Shown here one piece after another: positions 18,184 through 27,592 of a DNA stretch of 64,000 nt. Positions within the stretch are counted from its first letter, which is position 1, and each line of letters begins with the position of its first letter. The stretch is from Bradyrhizobium nitroreducens. Lineage in GTDB: Bacteria > Pseudomonadota > Alphaproteobacteria > Rhizobiales > Xanthobacteraceae. The notes under the pieces are model-generated. The model had not been told where the DNA came from, did not search any database, and worked only from the letters and a program-made list of their open reading frames with translations. A program made the position numbers and the translations under genes. Location: positions 4,512,896 through 4,576,895 of the forward strand of contig NZ_LFJC01000003.1 in NCBI RefSeq assembly GCF_002776695.1, read 5' to 3'.

Positions 18184-18435
18184 CTAGCCGCCGGTCATCG
18201 GCGGGAAGAACGCGATCTCGCGGGCGCCGGCGATCGCGGCATCCGATTTGACATGGGCGTGGTCGATCGCGGCGCGGATCACCTTCGGCTTCTCGAACGC
18301 GTAGGCATAGGCCTCGCTCTGGCTGGACAGCCAGGCGATCAGCTCCTCGACGGTGCGCACGGTCGAAGGCGGCTCGATGGTCTCCTCCGCCTTGCCGACG
18401 CGCTCGCGCACCCAGGCAAAATATTTCACCTTCAT
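18184..18435 (-). CDS. moaD: Molybdopterin synthase sulfur-carrier subunit
   Basis: An 83-residue ubiquitin-fold protein that ends in the Gly-Gly (PPMTGG) which is adenylated and thiocarboxylated. It donates sulfur to MoaE, the next gene. The ATG overlaps the pgsA stop (ATGA), so expression is coupled to phospholipid synthesis by position only. Confidence 0.96.
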   Translation of the reverse strand: MKVKYFAWVRERVGKAEETIEPPSTVRTVEELIAWLSSQSEAYAYAFEKPKVIRAAIDHAHVKSDAAIAGAREIAFFPPMTGG

Positions 18436-19049
18436 CCCTCGTCCTCCTTGATGAGGTGATGGATGCCGGCACGGAAATAATCATAGCCGGTGTAGATGGT
18501 CACGATCGCCGATGCCCAGAGCAGCGCGAGGCCGATCATCGAGACGACGGGCACCACCTCGTCGCCGGCAGGTCCCGCGAGCAGAAACCCGATCGCAACG
18601 AGCTGGACAGTGGTCTTCCACTTGGCAAGCTTGGTCACGGGCACGCTGACGCGGAGCGCGGCGAGGTATTCGCGCAGGCCCGAGACCAGGATCTCGCGGC
18701 ACAGGATCACGATGGCGGCCCACAGCGACCAGCCGTGGATGATGCCGTCGGCGGCCAGCATCAAAAGGCAGGATGCGACCAGCAGCTTGTCGGCGATCGG
18801 ATCGAGCATCCGGCCGAAGGCCGATTGCTGATTCCAGATTCGCGCGTAATAACCGTCGAGGTAATCGGTGACCGCGGCGGCGATGAAGATGGCGACCGCG
18901 ACCCAGCGAAGCCAGAGCGGCTGATCCAAAATCGACTGCGCATAGATGCACCCGACCACGACCGGGATCGCGGCGATCCGGCCATAGGTCAGGATGTTCG
19001 GGAGGGACATCGCGCGGCTGGTCGTCCCTCGTGTCGTGGCGATGTTCAT
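18432..19049 (-). CDS. pgsA: CDP-diacylglycerol-glycerol-3-phosphate 3-phosphatidyltransferase
   Basis: A 205-residue inner-membrane enzyme making phosphatidylglycerol phosphate. The CDP-alcohol phosphotransferase signature DG-x2-AR-x8-G-x3-D-x3-D is present as DGYYAR, then GRMLDPIADK. Several hydrophobic helices follow. The ATG at 19049 is chosen because AGGA lies 4-8 nt upstream; an ATG four codons earlier has none. It heads the overlapping block with moaD, moaE and prmB, about 100 nt behind uvrC on the same strand. Confidence 0.95.
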   Translation of the reverse strand: MNIATTRGTTSRAMSLPNILTYGRIAAIPVVVGCIYAQSILDQPLWLRWVAVAIFIAAAVTDYLDGYYARIWNQQSAFGRMLDPIADKLLVASCLLMLAADGIIHGWSLWAAIVILCREILVSGLREYLAALRVSVPVTKLAKWKTTVQLVAIGFLLAGPAGDEVVPVVSMIGLALLWASAIVTIYTGYDYFRAGIHHLIKEDEG

Positions 19050-19156
19050 TCGTCCTACCAATACCGCTCAAGCCCGCAGGTCAACCGTTCCGCTCCCAGA
19101 TGGGGCACGGCATGCGACGACCATATGACCCGAGCTCCCTTTTGGGCCCCTTTAGT

Positions 19157-21217
19157 TCATCCCGGCTGGGGATGGAAATAATCGAAAATCCTGCGGGCGC
19201 TCTCGGCGCTGACCCCCGGAACCTTGCCGAGATCGGCGATCGAGGCGCGTTCGATCTCCTTCAGGGTCCCGAAATGATGCAGCAAGGCACGTTTGCGTGA
19301 CGGGCCGATGCCCGGAATCTCCTGCAAACCGGCCTCGCGGATGTCCTTCTTGCGCAGCTTACGGTGCGAGCCGATGACGAAACGGTGGGCCTCGTCGCGC
19401 AGGCGCTGGATGAAATAGAGCACGGGGTCGCGCGGCTCCAGCTTGATGGCCTCGCGCTCCGGCATGAACAGGGTCTCGCGGCCGGCATCCCGGTCCGGCC
19501 CCTTGGCGACCGACATCAGCGACACCTGGGTCAGGCCGAGGCTGGCGAAGATCTCGCGGACCGCGTTGAGCTGGCCGCGGCCGCCGTCGATGATGACGAG
19601 ATCGGGCCATTGCGGGAAATCATCGTCCTTGGTCTTGGTGCCGGCGTCCTCGGGCGGATTGATCAGGCGCTTGAAGCGGCGCTCCAGCACCTCGCGCATC
19701 ATGGCGAAGTCGTCGCCCGGCGTGATCCCTTCCGACTTGATGTTGAACTTGCGGTACTGGTTCTTCACGAAACCATCCGGGCCGGCCACGATCATGGCGC
19801 CGACCGCATTGGTGCCCTGGATGTGGCTGTTGTCGTAGACTTCGATGCGCTTGGGCGCATGCGGCAGGCTCAGCGTCGTGGCCATGGCGTCGAGCAGGCG
19901 GCTTTGCGTGGCGGTATCGGCGAGCTTGCGGCCGAGCGCCTCGCGCGCATTGGTCAAGGCGTGGGCGACCAGCTCCTTCTTCTCGCCGCGCTTGGGCGTG
20001 GTGACCTCGACCTTGTGGCCGGCCTTGATCGCCAGGGCATTGGCGAGCAGCTCGCTCTCCTCGATCTCGTGCGAGAGCAGGATGACCTTCGGGGGCGGCT
20101 TGTCGTCGTAGAACTGCGCGAGGAAGGAGCCGAGCACCTCTTCCGGAGTGAATGACTTCTCCGCGCGCGGAAAATAGGCGCGGTTGCCCCAGTTCTGGCC
20201 GGTGCGGAAGAAGAACACTTCGACGCAGGAGAAGCCGCCCTCCTGGTGGATGGCGAACACGTCGGCTTCCTCCACCGTGCGCGGATTGATGCCCTGCTGG
20301 GACTGGATCGCCGAGAGCGCAGCGAGGCGGTCGCGGTAGAGCGCGGCGCGCTCGAACTCGAGCTCGCCCGCCGCCTTCTCCATCTCGCCGGCGAGCTCCT
20401 GCTTCACCGCGTGGCTCTTTCCGGACAGGAAGTCGGTCGCCTCGCGTACCAGCGTCGTATAGCCGCCGAAGTCGATCTCGCGCGTGCAGGGGCCGGCGCA
20501 GCGGCGGATCTGGTAGAGCAGGCAGGGCCGGGTGCGGCTCTCGAAGAAGGAATCGGTGCAGGAGCGGATCAGGAAGGCGCGCTGCAGCGCCGTGATGGTG
20601 CGGTTGACCGCGCCGGCGGAGGCGAACGGGCCGAAATAGCGCCCAGGCCGGCTCTGCGCGCCGCGATGCTTGAGGATCTGCGGCGCCCAATGGTCGCCGG
20701 TGATCAGGATGTAGGGAAACGATTTGTCGTCGCGCAGCTGCACGTTGAAGCGCGGCCGCAGCTGCTTGATGAGGTTGGCTTCCAGCAGCAGCGCCTCGGT
20801 CTCGGTGTTGGTCGAGACGATCTCCACCGTGACGGTGGCGGCGATCATACGCAGGATGCGGGCGGGCAGCGGCGCGCTTTGCCGGGCGTAGCTGGACAGG
20901 CGCTTTTTGACGTTCTTGGCCTTGCCGACATAGAGCACGTCGGCATTCGCGCTGAGCATGCGATAGACGCCGGGCGAAGTCGGGGCGAGCCGGACCGCGC
21001 GCTCGATCGCCTCATGGCCGGTCGCCAGCGGCTCCTCGCCGACCGCGCCGCTCTCCTCCAGGATGTCTGGCAGTCGCGCATCGTCATCGTCCTCCCCGGC
21101 GGGGGCGGCGGGATCGATATCCGGCGCTGCCAACGCCTCGGGCGGCACGTCGCTCGCAGTCGTCCGCGGCGATTTCCGCGCGCGGTCGTCCGGGTCGTCG
21201 GTGGAATCGTGAACCAT
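19157..21217 (-). CDS. uvrC: UvrABC system protein C (excinuclease subunit)
   Basis: A 686-residue nucleotide-excision-repair endonuclease that makes both incisions around lesions bound by UvrB. An acidic N-terminal extension of about 75 residues (DDPDD, EDDDDAR) precedes the GIY-YIG nuclease domain ([17 protein letters not shown]). Then come the UVR motif (about residues 270-305), the RNase H-like 3' nuclease ([25 protein letters not shown]) and the C-terminal helix-hairpin-helix pair ([24 protein letters not shown]). uvrB, its partner, is also in this window at 53.5-56.4 kb. Confidence 0.97.
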   Translation of the reverse strand: MVHDSTDDPDDRARKSPRTTASDVPPEALAAPDIDPAAPAGEDDDDARLPDILEESGAVGEEPLATGHEAIERAVRLAPTSPGVYRMLSANADVLYVGKAKNVKKRLSSYARQSAPLPARILRMIAATVTVEIVSTNTETEALLLEANLIKQLRPRFNVQLRDDKSFPYILITGDHWAPQILKHRGAQSRPGRYFGPFASAGAVNRTITALQRAFLIRSCTDSFFESRTRPCLLYQIRRCAGPCTREIDFGGYTTLVREATDFLSGKSHAVKQELAGEMEKAAGELEFERAALYRDRLAALSAIQSQQGINPRTVEEADVFAIHQEGGFSCVEVFFFRTGQNWGNRAYFPRAEKSFTPEEVLGSFLAQFYDDKPPPKVILLSHEIEESELLANALAIKAGHKVEVTTPKRGEKKELVAHALTNAREALGRKLADTATQSRLLDAMATTLSLPHAPKRIEVYDNSHIQGTNAVGAMIVAGPDGFVKNQYRKFNIKSEGITPGDDFAMMREVLERRFKRLINPPEDAGTKTKDDDFPQWPDLVIIDGGRGQLNAVREIFASLGLTQVSLMSVAKGPDRDAGRETLFMPEREAIKLEPRDPVLYFIQRLRDEAHRFVIGSHRKLRKKDIREAGLQEIPGIGPSRKRALLHHFGTLKEIERASIADLGKVPGVSAESARRIFDYFHPQPG

Positions 21218-21315
21218 GGGGCGAATTTAGGCGCTGGGGGTGCCGATTTGAAGTTCCGGCGATGCGGCGCACACAGGATGGCGGCGCAGTTCCCGGTAAC
21301 GCTTGCTTAAGCCTG

Positions 21316-21352
21316 TTAACAGCGCGGTAACCCCGCTTAACAGCCCTTTAAC
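21316..21352 (+). promoter_or_regulatory. Two tandem CtrA-type boxes upstream of the outer-membrane protein gene
   Basis: The sequence at 21337-21352 is TTAA-N7-TTAAC, an exact match to the alphaproteobacterial CtrA full site. A second, one-mismatch site (TTAA-N7-GTAAC) lies at 21316-21331, 21 bp upstream. Both share TTAACAGC. They lie 114-150 nt before the start codon of the barrel-protein gene and about 100-135 nt upstream of uvrC on the other strand. Confidence 0.6.
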
Positions 21353-21465
21353 TTAAAACTCTCGATAAATCTTACGCGAAAAAGTGGTGGTTCCGTAACC
21401 ATGCGGTTTTGCCTCGCGCGGCGGCGCAGGCATCGCGGGGACGGCAGTTGCGTTGGAGTTAAGTG

Positions 21466-22089
21466 ATGAAGAGGCTCGTTGTGGGCGCGGCCGCGTTGGT
21501 TGCAGCCGGCTGGACAGCTTCGGCAGAGGCCGCCGATCTCAATTACGGGCAGCGTGCCCCCTACACCGTCAATCAGCCGCTCAATGCGTATAGCTGGGCC
21601 GGTCCTTATCTCGGCGGCAACATCGGCTACGAATGGGGCTCGGTCGACAACAATCCCTCCAAGCCCTCGGGCTTCGTCGGCGGCGTGCAGGCCGGCTACA
21701 ATTTCCAGAACGGCCCGTTCGTGTTCGGCGTCGAAGGCGACATCCAGGCCGCCGGGGCCGACGATACCTTCGCGCCGTGGAAATTCTCCAATCCGTGGTT
21801 CGGCACCCTGCGCGGCCGCGCCGGCTATGCCTTCAGCAATGTGCTGTTCTACGGCACCGCGGGCCTCGCCTTCGGCGAGCTACGCGCGCAGACCTTCGGC
21901 TGGTCGGAATCGCATACGACCGCGGGCTGGACCATCGGCGCGGGCGCGGAAGTGGGCCTCACTCCGAACTGGAGCGCCAAGCTGGAATATCTCTACATCG
22001 ATCTGTCGACCAGTCAGTTCGCAATTACGGGCGTGTCAAACGGCTATAGCGCCAGCGTCGTGCGCGCAGGCGTGAACTATCGCTTCTGA
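21466..22089 (+). CDS. Outer-membrane beta-barrel protein, Omp25/31-like
   Basis: A 207-residue surface barrel protein. Signal peptide cleavage is likely after SAEA or AEAA near residue 23. The mature part shows alternating hydrophobic strands (GPYLGGNIGYEWG, GFVGGVQAGYNFQNG, FVFGVEGDIQAAG) and ends in a C-terminal Phe (VRAGVNYRF), the signal for BAM-mediated insertion. Rhizobial genomes carry many paralogues of this Omp25/Omp31 or Ropb-like family. Start at 21466 (ATG) has GGAG upstream; the frame also has a GTG one codon earlier. Tandem CtrA-like boxes upstream suggest cell-cycle regulation. Confidence 0.92.
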   Translation: MKRLVVGAAALVAAGWTASAEAADLNYGQRAPYTVNQPLNAYSWAGPYLGGNIGYEWGSVDNNPSKPSGFVGGVQAGYNFQNGPFVFGVEGDIQAAGADDTFAPWKFSNPWFGTLRGRAGYAFSNVLFYGTAGLAFGELRAQTFGWSESHTTAGWTIGAGAEVGLTPNWSAKLEYLYIDLSTSQFAITGVSNGYSASVVRAGVNYRF

Positions 22090-22121
22090 TAGCTGAAGAA
22101 GAAACTACCGGACAACAACCT

Positions 22122-22149
22122 CCCGGCCGCTCGCGGCCGGGATTTTTTT
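22122..22149 (+). terminator. Rho-independent terminator of the barrel-protein gene
   Basis: An 8-bp G+C stem (CCCGGCCG with CGGCCGGG, loop CTCG) is followed by ATTTTTTT. It is the clearest intrinsic terminator in the window, 33 nt past the stop. Confidence 0.9.
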
Positions 22150-22188
22150 GCGCGAAATATTGCGCCGAAGTGTCGTGCGTCAGGCCCG

Positions 22189-22404
22189 CTAGGAGAGGAT
22201 GACGAGATTGACCGCCTTCGGTCCCTTCCCCTTCTTGTCGGGTTCGACTTCGAAAGTAATGCGCTGTCCTTCGGCAAGGTCCTTCAGTCCCGCCCGCTCC
22301 ACAGCTGTAATATGCACGAAGACGTCGCGACCACCGTCGTCAGGCTTGATGAAACCGTAGCCGCGTTCGCCGTTGAAAAACTTGACCGTTCCCGTCATGG
22401 CCAT
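22189..22404 (-). CDS. Cold-shock domain protein
   Basis: A 71-residue CspA-family single-strand nucleic-acid-binding protein. RNP1 is RGYGFIKP and RNP2 is VFVHI; the protein ends in VNLVIL. The ATG at 22404 follows GGGGGAG and gives the standard length; the frame is open for a further 30 codons that look like untranslated leader. A leader of up to 270 nt back to rlmJ leaves room for the structured 5' UTR that often controls csp mRNAs. Confidence 0.95.
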   Translation of the reverse strand: MAMTGTVKFFNGERGYGFIKPDDGGRDVFVHITAVERAGLKDLAEGQRITFEVEPDKKGKGPKAVNLVILS

Positions 22405-22674
22405 CGGGAAACTCCCCCTCATTGCTCCTCCGTCGCGACGCAGACGCACGTCGCGACATGACCGGGCTTCACGGAGCCCGGGAGAGCTGGCCATCCTTGG
22501 GCGGACCGCTGGCGGTCCGGCCGGATCTTTCTTAGGCCTTCACTCCGCCGCAACCATTCGCGGAAGCGGAACGTAAAGCCAGTCACGGAAACAGCATAAT
22601 ACGGTTCTCTGCAGATTGACTACCGCTCCTGCATATTTTTCCCAAGAATGCCGGAGTGTTACGGCTTCTTGGCT

Positions 22675-23535
22675 CTAAGGCTTGGGCACTTCCAATCGGA
22701 ATCTGGCAGCACCGCCCTGGCCGAGCGGCATTTCCAGCTCGGGCAGGATCGTCTTGAGTTCGCCCTGCAACGTGTAGGGCGGATTGACGATCAGCAGCCC
22801 GGTGGAGGCCAGCGCCCCGCCTTCGAGCTGGGGGGCGACGCTGAACTCGAGGCGCAGACATTTTCCCGGTGGTTTTGCTGCAGCTGCGAGCCGCGCCACG
22901 GTCTGGGCCAGCATGTCGGTGGCGCGCCGGCTCTTGGCCGGATACCAGATGAGATAGATGCCGGTCGGCCATTTCGCGAAGGCCGCCGAGAAGGCTTCGC
23001 CCAGCCGCTCGAACTCGTCCTTGGCCTCGAACGGCGGATCGATCAGCACGAGGCCGCGCCGCTCCTTCGGTGGCACGAAGGCGGGCAGCGCCACCCAGCC
23101 GTCGAGATCGACCACGCGGGCCTGTTCGTCGTGGCGCAGAACGCCGATCAGCGTTTTCCGCGCCTTCGGCTCGAGCTCGCAGGCGACGAGCCGGTCCTGC
23201 GGCCTGAGCAGGCCGCGCGCGATCAGCGGCGAGCCGGGATAGGCCTTGAGCTCTCCCTTCGGATTGAAGGCGCGGACGATGTCGAGATAGGGCTTGGCCA
23301 GCGCCGCGCTCTCGTTCGACAGGCGGGCCTGCATCAGCCGCGCGATGCCGGTCAGCCATTCGCCGCTGCGGCGCGCCTCGTCGCTGTCGAGATCGTAGAG
23401 GCCGGCCCCGGCATGGGTGTCGATGACGCGGAACGCCCCCGGCTTGTCCTGCAGATAGGTGATGATGCGCGCCAGCACGATGTGCTTGATGACATCGGCG
23501 AAGTTGCCGGCGTGGAAGGCGTGGCGGTAGTTCAT
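22675..23535 (-). CDS. rlmJ: 23S rRNA (adenine-2030-N6)-methyltransferase
   Basis: A 286-residue enzyme that methylates A2030 of 23S rRNA. The N-terminal MNYRHAFHAGNFADVIKH is nearly invariant in RlmJ, SAM motif I follows as VIDTHAGAGLYDL, and the catalytic DPPFE (LVLIDPPFE) is in place of NPPY. The gene stands alone between a palindromic repeat and the cold-shock gene. Confidence 0.96.
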   Translation of the reverse strand: MNYRHAFHAGNFADVIKHIVLARIITYLQDKPGAFRVIDTHAGAGLYDLDSDEARRSGEWLTGIARLMQARLSNESAALAKPYLDIVRAFNPKGELKAYPGSPLIARGLLRPQDRLVACELEPKARKTLIGVLRHDEQARVVDLDGWVALPAFVPPKERRGLVLIDPPFEAKDEFERLGEAFSAAFAKWPTGIYLIWYPAKSRRATDMLAQTVARLAAAAKPPGKCLRLEFSVAPQLEGGALASTGLLIVNPPYTLQGELKTILPELEMPLGQGGAARFRLEVPKP

Positions 23536-23580
23536 AAGAAGATCTGCGGCTCGTATGAGAATGCGCAGCTCTTTCTACTC

Positions 23581-23664
23581 GTCATGGCCGGGCTTGTCCC
23601 GGCCATCCACGTCTAGATGCACGGCGCCATGTACGTGGATGCCCGGGACAAGCCCGGGCATGAC
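23581..23664. repeat. Palindromic repeat (GTCATGCCCGGGC family)
   Basis: Inverted arms GTCATGGCCGGGCTTGTCC and its near complement at 23640-23664 flank a short centre. Relatives are at 32677-32746, 34469-34612 and 43433-43504. It lies between rlmJ and the RNase T2 gene. Confidence 0.88.
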
Positions 23665-23681
23665 GACGGATAGGCTGGGTT

Positions 23682-24386
23682 CTAACCGCCCCTGATCGGC
23701 GGCATCGTTACCTGCTCGCGGCGACAGGCGCGGCGGTCGGTTTCCTCGCAGGCGCGGAATTGCAGGTCCTTGCTGAGGCAGATGCGGACCTCGGAGAGCC
23801 TGGTCCGGTTGCAGGTGACCGAGACGGCGGCATTGCTCAGCCCCGGATTGGCCTTGATGAAGGCTTCCTCCACCTCCGCCGGCGCCACGGTCTTGGCCTG
23901 CGACAGATCGAGATATTCGGCCGGAATCTTGATCGCAGCGCGTGCTTTGCGGATCGTCTCGAAATAGCCGCGGCCTTCGAGGCCTGAGCACGTGCCGTGC
24001 TTGTCCCATTCGTTGAAGATCAGGCCCGGCGCCGGCATCAAATCGAGCATCGAGGAGACGATATTGCGGTTCAGCCGCGGCGCGGGCCGCTGGCAATATT
24101 CCGGGAAGCCGTTCTCATATTGCGGCCACAGCCCGTGCACCACGAAGGCATAGGGCCGTCCGCCGCACTGGATCTGGGAGCGGCCGCCGCGCTCGGCTGC
24201 CTCCTCGCAGAACGAGGGCGACCACGACAGCGACAGCACATAGAAGTCGAATTCGCCCGGCGCGTTCTGCCGCTTGTCCTGGGCCTTTGCATCCCCGGCG
24301 AACGCGGCGAGGCCCGCGGCAAGGAGCAGGGAAAGGGCCAGCGAGATCACGAGGCGGGAGAACGAATGCAATCTGGAATGAAACAT
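23682..24386 (-). CDS. Secreted ribonuclease T2 family protein
   Basis: A 234-residue endoribonuclease-like protein. The signal peptide spans about residues 9-35 (ending near GDAKAQ). Both active-site blocks are intact: VVHGLWPQY with His84, and NEWDKHGTC with Glu126, Lys129 and His130. Several cysteines (60, 74, 98, 133 and later) fit the family's disulfides. It should act in the periplasm or outside the cell on RNA. The ATG at 24386 has GAGGGG upstream and is preferred to 24401. Confidence 0.93.
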   Translation of the reverse strand: MFHSRLHSFSRLVISLALSLLLAAGLAAFAGDAKAQDKRQNAPGEFDFYVLSLSWSPSFCEEAAERGGRSQIQCGGRPYAFVVHGLWPQYENGFPEYCQRPAPRLNRNIVSSMLDLMPAPGLIFNEWDKHGTCSGLEGRGYFETIRKARAAIKIPAEYLDLSQAKTVAPAEVEEAFIKANPGLSNAAVSVTCNRTRLSEVRICLSKDLQFRACEETDRRACRREQVTMPPIRGG

Positions 24387-24505
24387 GACGACGCCCCTCA
24401 ACTAGACTGTGCAGGAAAGCCTAGCAGGCGATAAGAACATTTCAAGAACAAAATTCGGGCGGCAGTCGCCGGGCGTCTGATAAACCCGAATCAGGGCTGT
24501 TCGAA

Positions 24506-24967
24506 TTAGGGTTTGGCGGCGCGGCAGGCCGGATTATAGGCCCAGTTGCGGTCGAGCCCGACGACGCACCACTCGACGCCGTTGCCGTAGCCGGCGAATC
24601 CACCATCCTCGATGAGCGAGAAGTGCACTTTGCGCACCTTGCCGTCATTGAGCATGGCGTCAGCGGTGCAATAGCGGCGCGGAATGTTGTCGGATTGCCA
24701 GGGCCGGAATGCGGTCTCGCGCACGGCGGAGAAGCCGGTAATCTTCAACGAGGAATTCCAGAACGTGCTTTCCTTTTCCCAGAACTGGGTGGCGATCGTC
24801 GGCAGCGCCCTGTCACAATCGGCGACGGCCCCGTCGTAGCGCGGCCCGCTCAGCCAGAAGTTCATTTCCAGCGGGTTGGCGGCCCTGGCCTCACTGAGCG
24901 ACATCGCTCCGAACAACAGGCCGAGCACGGCGGCATAGCGGAGCGATTTCGGGGAGGGGGCGCGCAT
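24506..24967 (-). CDS. Conserved exported hypothetical protein
   Basis: No domain recognised. This 153-residue protein has a signal peptide (residues 10-30, ending SEARA) and a small mature domain with three cysteines (DCDRA, RRYCTAD, EWCVVG) plus a fourth near the C-terminus (NPACRAA), suggesting two disulfides. It reads toward the RNase T2 gene on the same strand, with about 120 nt between. The N-terminal ATG could be two codons earlier (24973). Confidence 0.75.
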   Translation of the reverse strand: MRAPSPKSLRYAAVLGLLFGAMSLSEARAANPLEMNFWLSGPRYDGAVADCDRALPTIATQFWEKESTFWNSSLKITGFSAVRETAFRPWQSDNIPRRYCTADAMLNDGKVRKVHFSLIEDGGFAGYGNGVEWCVVGLDRNWAYNPACRAAKP

Positions 24968-25152
24968 GTTCAATCCGGACGGCTAAAGTCTTGCAAGGGC
25001 TGGACGGTGCCGCGAAGGTCGGGGGAGGTCAAGTGCAGCGCGGCAACACTTCGCCAGGAGTTGACCACAACGTCGCGGTCGGCAGGGCTTCGGTTCTTTC
25101 CACTTCGAGTCTGGCACCGTAAACTGGCGGTCAGCCAATTGGAGTGACGGGA

Positions 25153-25440
25153 ATGCGAATCATTGCGGCCGCGGGCTTTCTCGCCCTGGGTATGGTGGCG
25201 AGCCAGTCGGCGCGCGCCGACTACGTCCCGCCGTTCAAGGGCAACGACACCGGCGGCATCATCGCCTATTCGATGGCCACCCAGGTCGATGCCCGGCAGG
25301 TCGCGGTCGATCATTGCGCGCGCTACGGCAAGGTGGTCAAGTTCCTGGCCGTGCAGGCTTATGAGGGCGGCTACATCTCGTTCTCCTGCCGCTGGGTGCC
25401 CTATGGCGCCGCCGAGCAGCCGATCCGCACGCTCTACTGA
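25153..25440 (+). CDS. Small exported hypothetical protein
   Basis: A 95-residue protein with a signal peptide (to about SARA, residue 22) and a compact mature part with two Cys (DHCARYG, FSCRW). No named family recognised. ATG at 25153 is preceded by GGAG; the frame opens at a GTG three codons earlier. The next gene follows 41 nt downstream in the same direction, so they may be co-transcribed. Confidence 0.8.
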   Translation: MRIIAAAGFLALGMVASQSARADYVPPFKGNDTGGIIAYSMATQVDARQVAVDHCARYGKVVKFLAVQAYEGGYISFSCRWVPYGAAEQPIRTLY

Positions 25441-25481
25441 GGCTTTTTCGTAACGCCGCATCTCAGCCGGGAGCTTCTCGC

Positions 25482-26012
25482 ATGACGCGCAAACTCGCTT
25501 TGCTCGGCTCGACGCTTTGCCTCGTGGTGTCGGCTGGCGTGGCCAGTGCCGACGACCTGCCGGTGCGCAAGGCCGGCCTTTGGGAATTGAAGATGGTCAG
25601 GACCGGCACGCCGATGCCCGAGATGACCATGCAGCATTGCACCGACGAGACCGTCGACAAGGAGATGAGCAACAACGTCTCGCCGATGGCCAAGCAGATC
25701 TGCGCCAAGCAGGACGTCAAGAAGACCGCGACCGGCTATGTCAGCGATTCCGAGTGCAGCGTCGCTGGCATCAGCACGACCTCGCACGCCGAGATCACCG
25801 GCGATTTCAACTCGGCCTATACGGTGAAGACCACCTCGCACGCGCAGGGCGGCGCGGCCGGTGCGGCGGGCCGGGACACGACGATGCAGCTCGAAGCGAA
25901 GTGGCTCGGGGCCTGCAAGCCCGATCAGAAGCCCGGCGATATCGTGATGCCCGGCGGCTTCAAGATGAACGTGCGCGACATGGACAAGCTGAAGGCGCTG
26001 CTGCCGAAGTAG
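25482..26012 (+). CDS. Exported DUF3617-family protein
   Basis: A 176-residue periplasmic protein. The signal peptide ends near VASA (residue 23). The mature start RKAGLWELKM and the later paired cysteines (QHCTDE, ICAKQ, SECSV, GACKPD) are the hallmarks of DUF3617, a family of unknown function common in Bradyrhizobium. It follows another small exported protein. Confidence 0.88.
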   Translation: MTRKLALLGSTLCLVVSAGVASADDLPVRKAGLWELKMVRTGTPMPEMTMQHCTDETVDKEMSNNVSPMAKQICAKQDVKKTATGYVSDSECSVAGISTTSHAEITGDFNSAYTVKTTSHAQGGAAGAAGRDTTMQLEAKWLGACKPDQKPGDIVMPGGFKMNVRDMDKLKALLPK

Positions 26013-26040
26013 GTTTGTCGTTGCCGCGAAACCGGTGCGC

Positions 26041-26173
26041 TCCCTCGCCCCGTTCTTACGGGGAGAGGGTTGGGGTGAGGGGCATCTCTCCGCACGTGCG
26101 ATCGTCGTGAAACCTGTACCCCCTCACCCGGATCGCAAGAGCGATCCGACCTCTCCCCGCAAGCAGGGCGAGG
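26041..26173. repeat. Palindromic repeat (CTCCCCGC..GCGGGGAGAG family)
   Basis: Outer arms CCTCGCCCCG and its complement lie about 100 bp apart, with two inner short hairpins. The same family recurs at 30288, 30947, 36401, 47635, 58187, 63362 and, inside a gene, 56139. Confidence 0.88.
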
Positions 26174-26184
26174 TAAAGAAGCAT

Positions 26185-27573
26185 CTACACCGGTATCCTC
26201 ACGCTCGCCCGCAATCCCCCCATCGGGCTGTCGCCGAGCGTGATGTCGCCGCCATGCGAGCGGGCGATGTCGCGGGCGATGGCAAGGCCGAGGCCCGTGC
26301 CGCCTTCGTCCTGGTTGCGGGCGTTGTCCAGCCGCAGGAACGGCTTGAACACTTCTTCGCGCAAATGCATGGGAATGCCGGGTCCGTCGTCGTCGACCGT
26401 GACGGTCAAATAACGGTGATCGCGCTGGCCGGTGATGGCGATGCTCTTGCCGTAGCGTGCCGCGTTGGTGACGAGGTTGGCGAGGCAGCGCTTGAACGAG
26501 GCCGGCTTCACCGTCACCACGGGCAGGCCGTGGAAGGCGACGGTCGCGGCATGGCCGTGGCGCTCGGCATCGCCGCGCAGCTCCTCGAGCGCCTGCGCCA
26601 TGTCGGTCGGCTGCGACTGTTCGCCGGAATCGCCGCGCGCAAAGGCGAGGTAATCCTCCAGCATCATCGACATCTCGTCGACGTCCTTGCGCATGCCGTC
26701 GAGTTCCGGGCTGTCGCCGATCAGCGCCAGCTCGAGCTTGAAGCGGGTCAGGATGGTGCGCAAATCGTGACTGACGCCGGCGAGCATCGCGGTGCGCTGC
26801 TCCATGGTGCGCTCGATGCGCGATTTCATCTCGAGGAAGGCGACCGACGCCCGCCGCACCTCGCGCGCGCCGCGCGGTCTGAAGTTCGGCGCCTCGCGGC
26901 CCTTGCCGAAGCTCTCGGCGGCGTCGGCGAGGCGCAGGATCGGCTTGATCTGGTTGCGCAGGAACAGCACCGCGACGATGAGGAGGATCGACGACGTGCC
27001 GACCATCCAGAACAGGAAGATCTCGGAATTCGAGGCATAAGCGGCGCTGCGCTGCGCGAACACGCGCATCACGGCATCGTCGAGCTGGATCCGGATCTCG
27101 ACGAGATTGGAGCGCCCGACCGTGTCGATCCAGAACGAGCGCCCGATCTGGCGGCCGAGCTGCACCGACAGCGTCTGGTCGAGCAGTGAGAAGAACGGCT
27201 TCGGTCCCGGCGGCGGCATGTCGCCCGCCGGCAGGAAGTCGACCACGAGGCCGAGGCGCTGCTGCGCGATGCGGCGGATCTGGTCGCGATCCTTGTCTTG
27301 TGGATAGCCCTTGTAGACGTCGATCAGCGCGGCAATGTCCTGCACCACCGCGGCCGAGAGGCGGCGCGTCACCGTGTTCCAGTGCCGCTCCATGAACACG
27401 AAGGCGACGACCGATTGCAGGATCACCATCGGCACGATCATGATGAGGAGCGCGCGGGCGTAGAGGCCGGTCGGCATCCAGCCCTTGAACGCGTTGCCCA
27501 TCCAGCCATTGGCGGCGGAGACGCGGCCGGCGGCGCTCTTCAGAAGCGTCAGGCCGGTATCGATCGTGCTCAT
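26185..27573 (-). CDS. Sensor histidine kinase, EnvZ-like
   Basis: A 462-residue membrane kinase. TM1 is at about 41-61, a periplasmic domain at 62-183, TM2 at about 186-206, then HAMP (208-262), the dimerisation/phospho-acceptor helix with His269 (GVSHDLRT), and the HATPase domain with NLVTNAARYG, DDGPGIP and GTGLGLAIA. It is the cognate kinase of the response regulator whose stop is 19 nt upstream. The ATG at 27573 is used; the frame stays open 51 codons further but that overlaps the regulator gene. The signal sensed is unknown. Confidence 0.93.
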   Translation of the reverse strand: MSTIDTGLTLLKSAAGRVSAANGWMGNAFKGWMPTGLYARALLIMIVPMVILQSVVAFVFMERHWNTVTRRLSAAVVQDIAALIDVYKGYPQDKDRDQIRRIAQQRLGLVVDFLPAGDMPPPGPKPFFSLLDQTLSVQLGRQIGRSFWIDTVGRSNLVEIRIQLDDAVMRVFAQRSAAYASNSEIFLFWMVGTSSILLIVAVLFLRNQIKPILRLADAAESFGKGREAPNFRPRGAREVRRASVAFLEMKSRIERTMEQRTAMLAGVSHDLRTILTRFKLELALIGDSPELDGMRKDVDEMSMMLEDYLAFARGDSGEQSQPTDMAQALEELRGDAERHGHAATVAFHGLPVVTVKPASFKRCLANLVTNAARYGKSIAITGQRDHRYLTVTVDDDGPGIPMHLREEVFKPFLRLDNARNQDEGGTGLGLAIARDIARSHGGDITLGDSPMGGLRASVRIPV

Positions 27574-27592
27574 CTGGCGCGCTTCACTTGCG

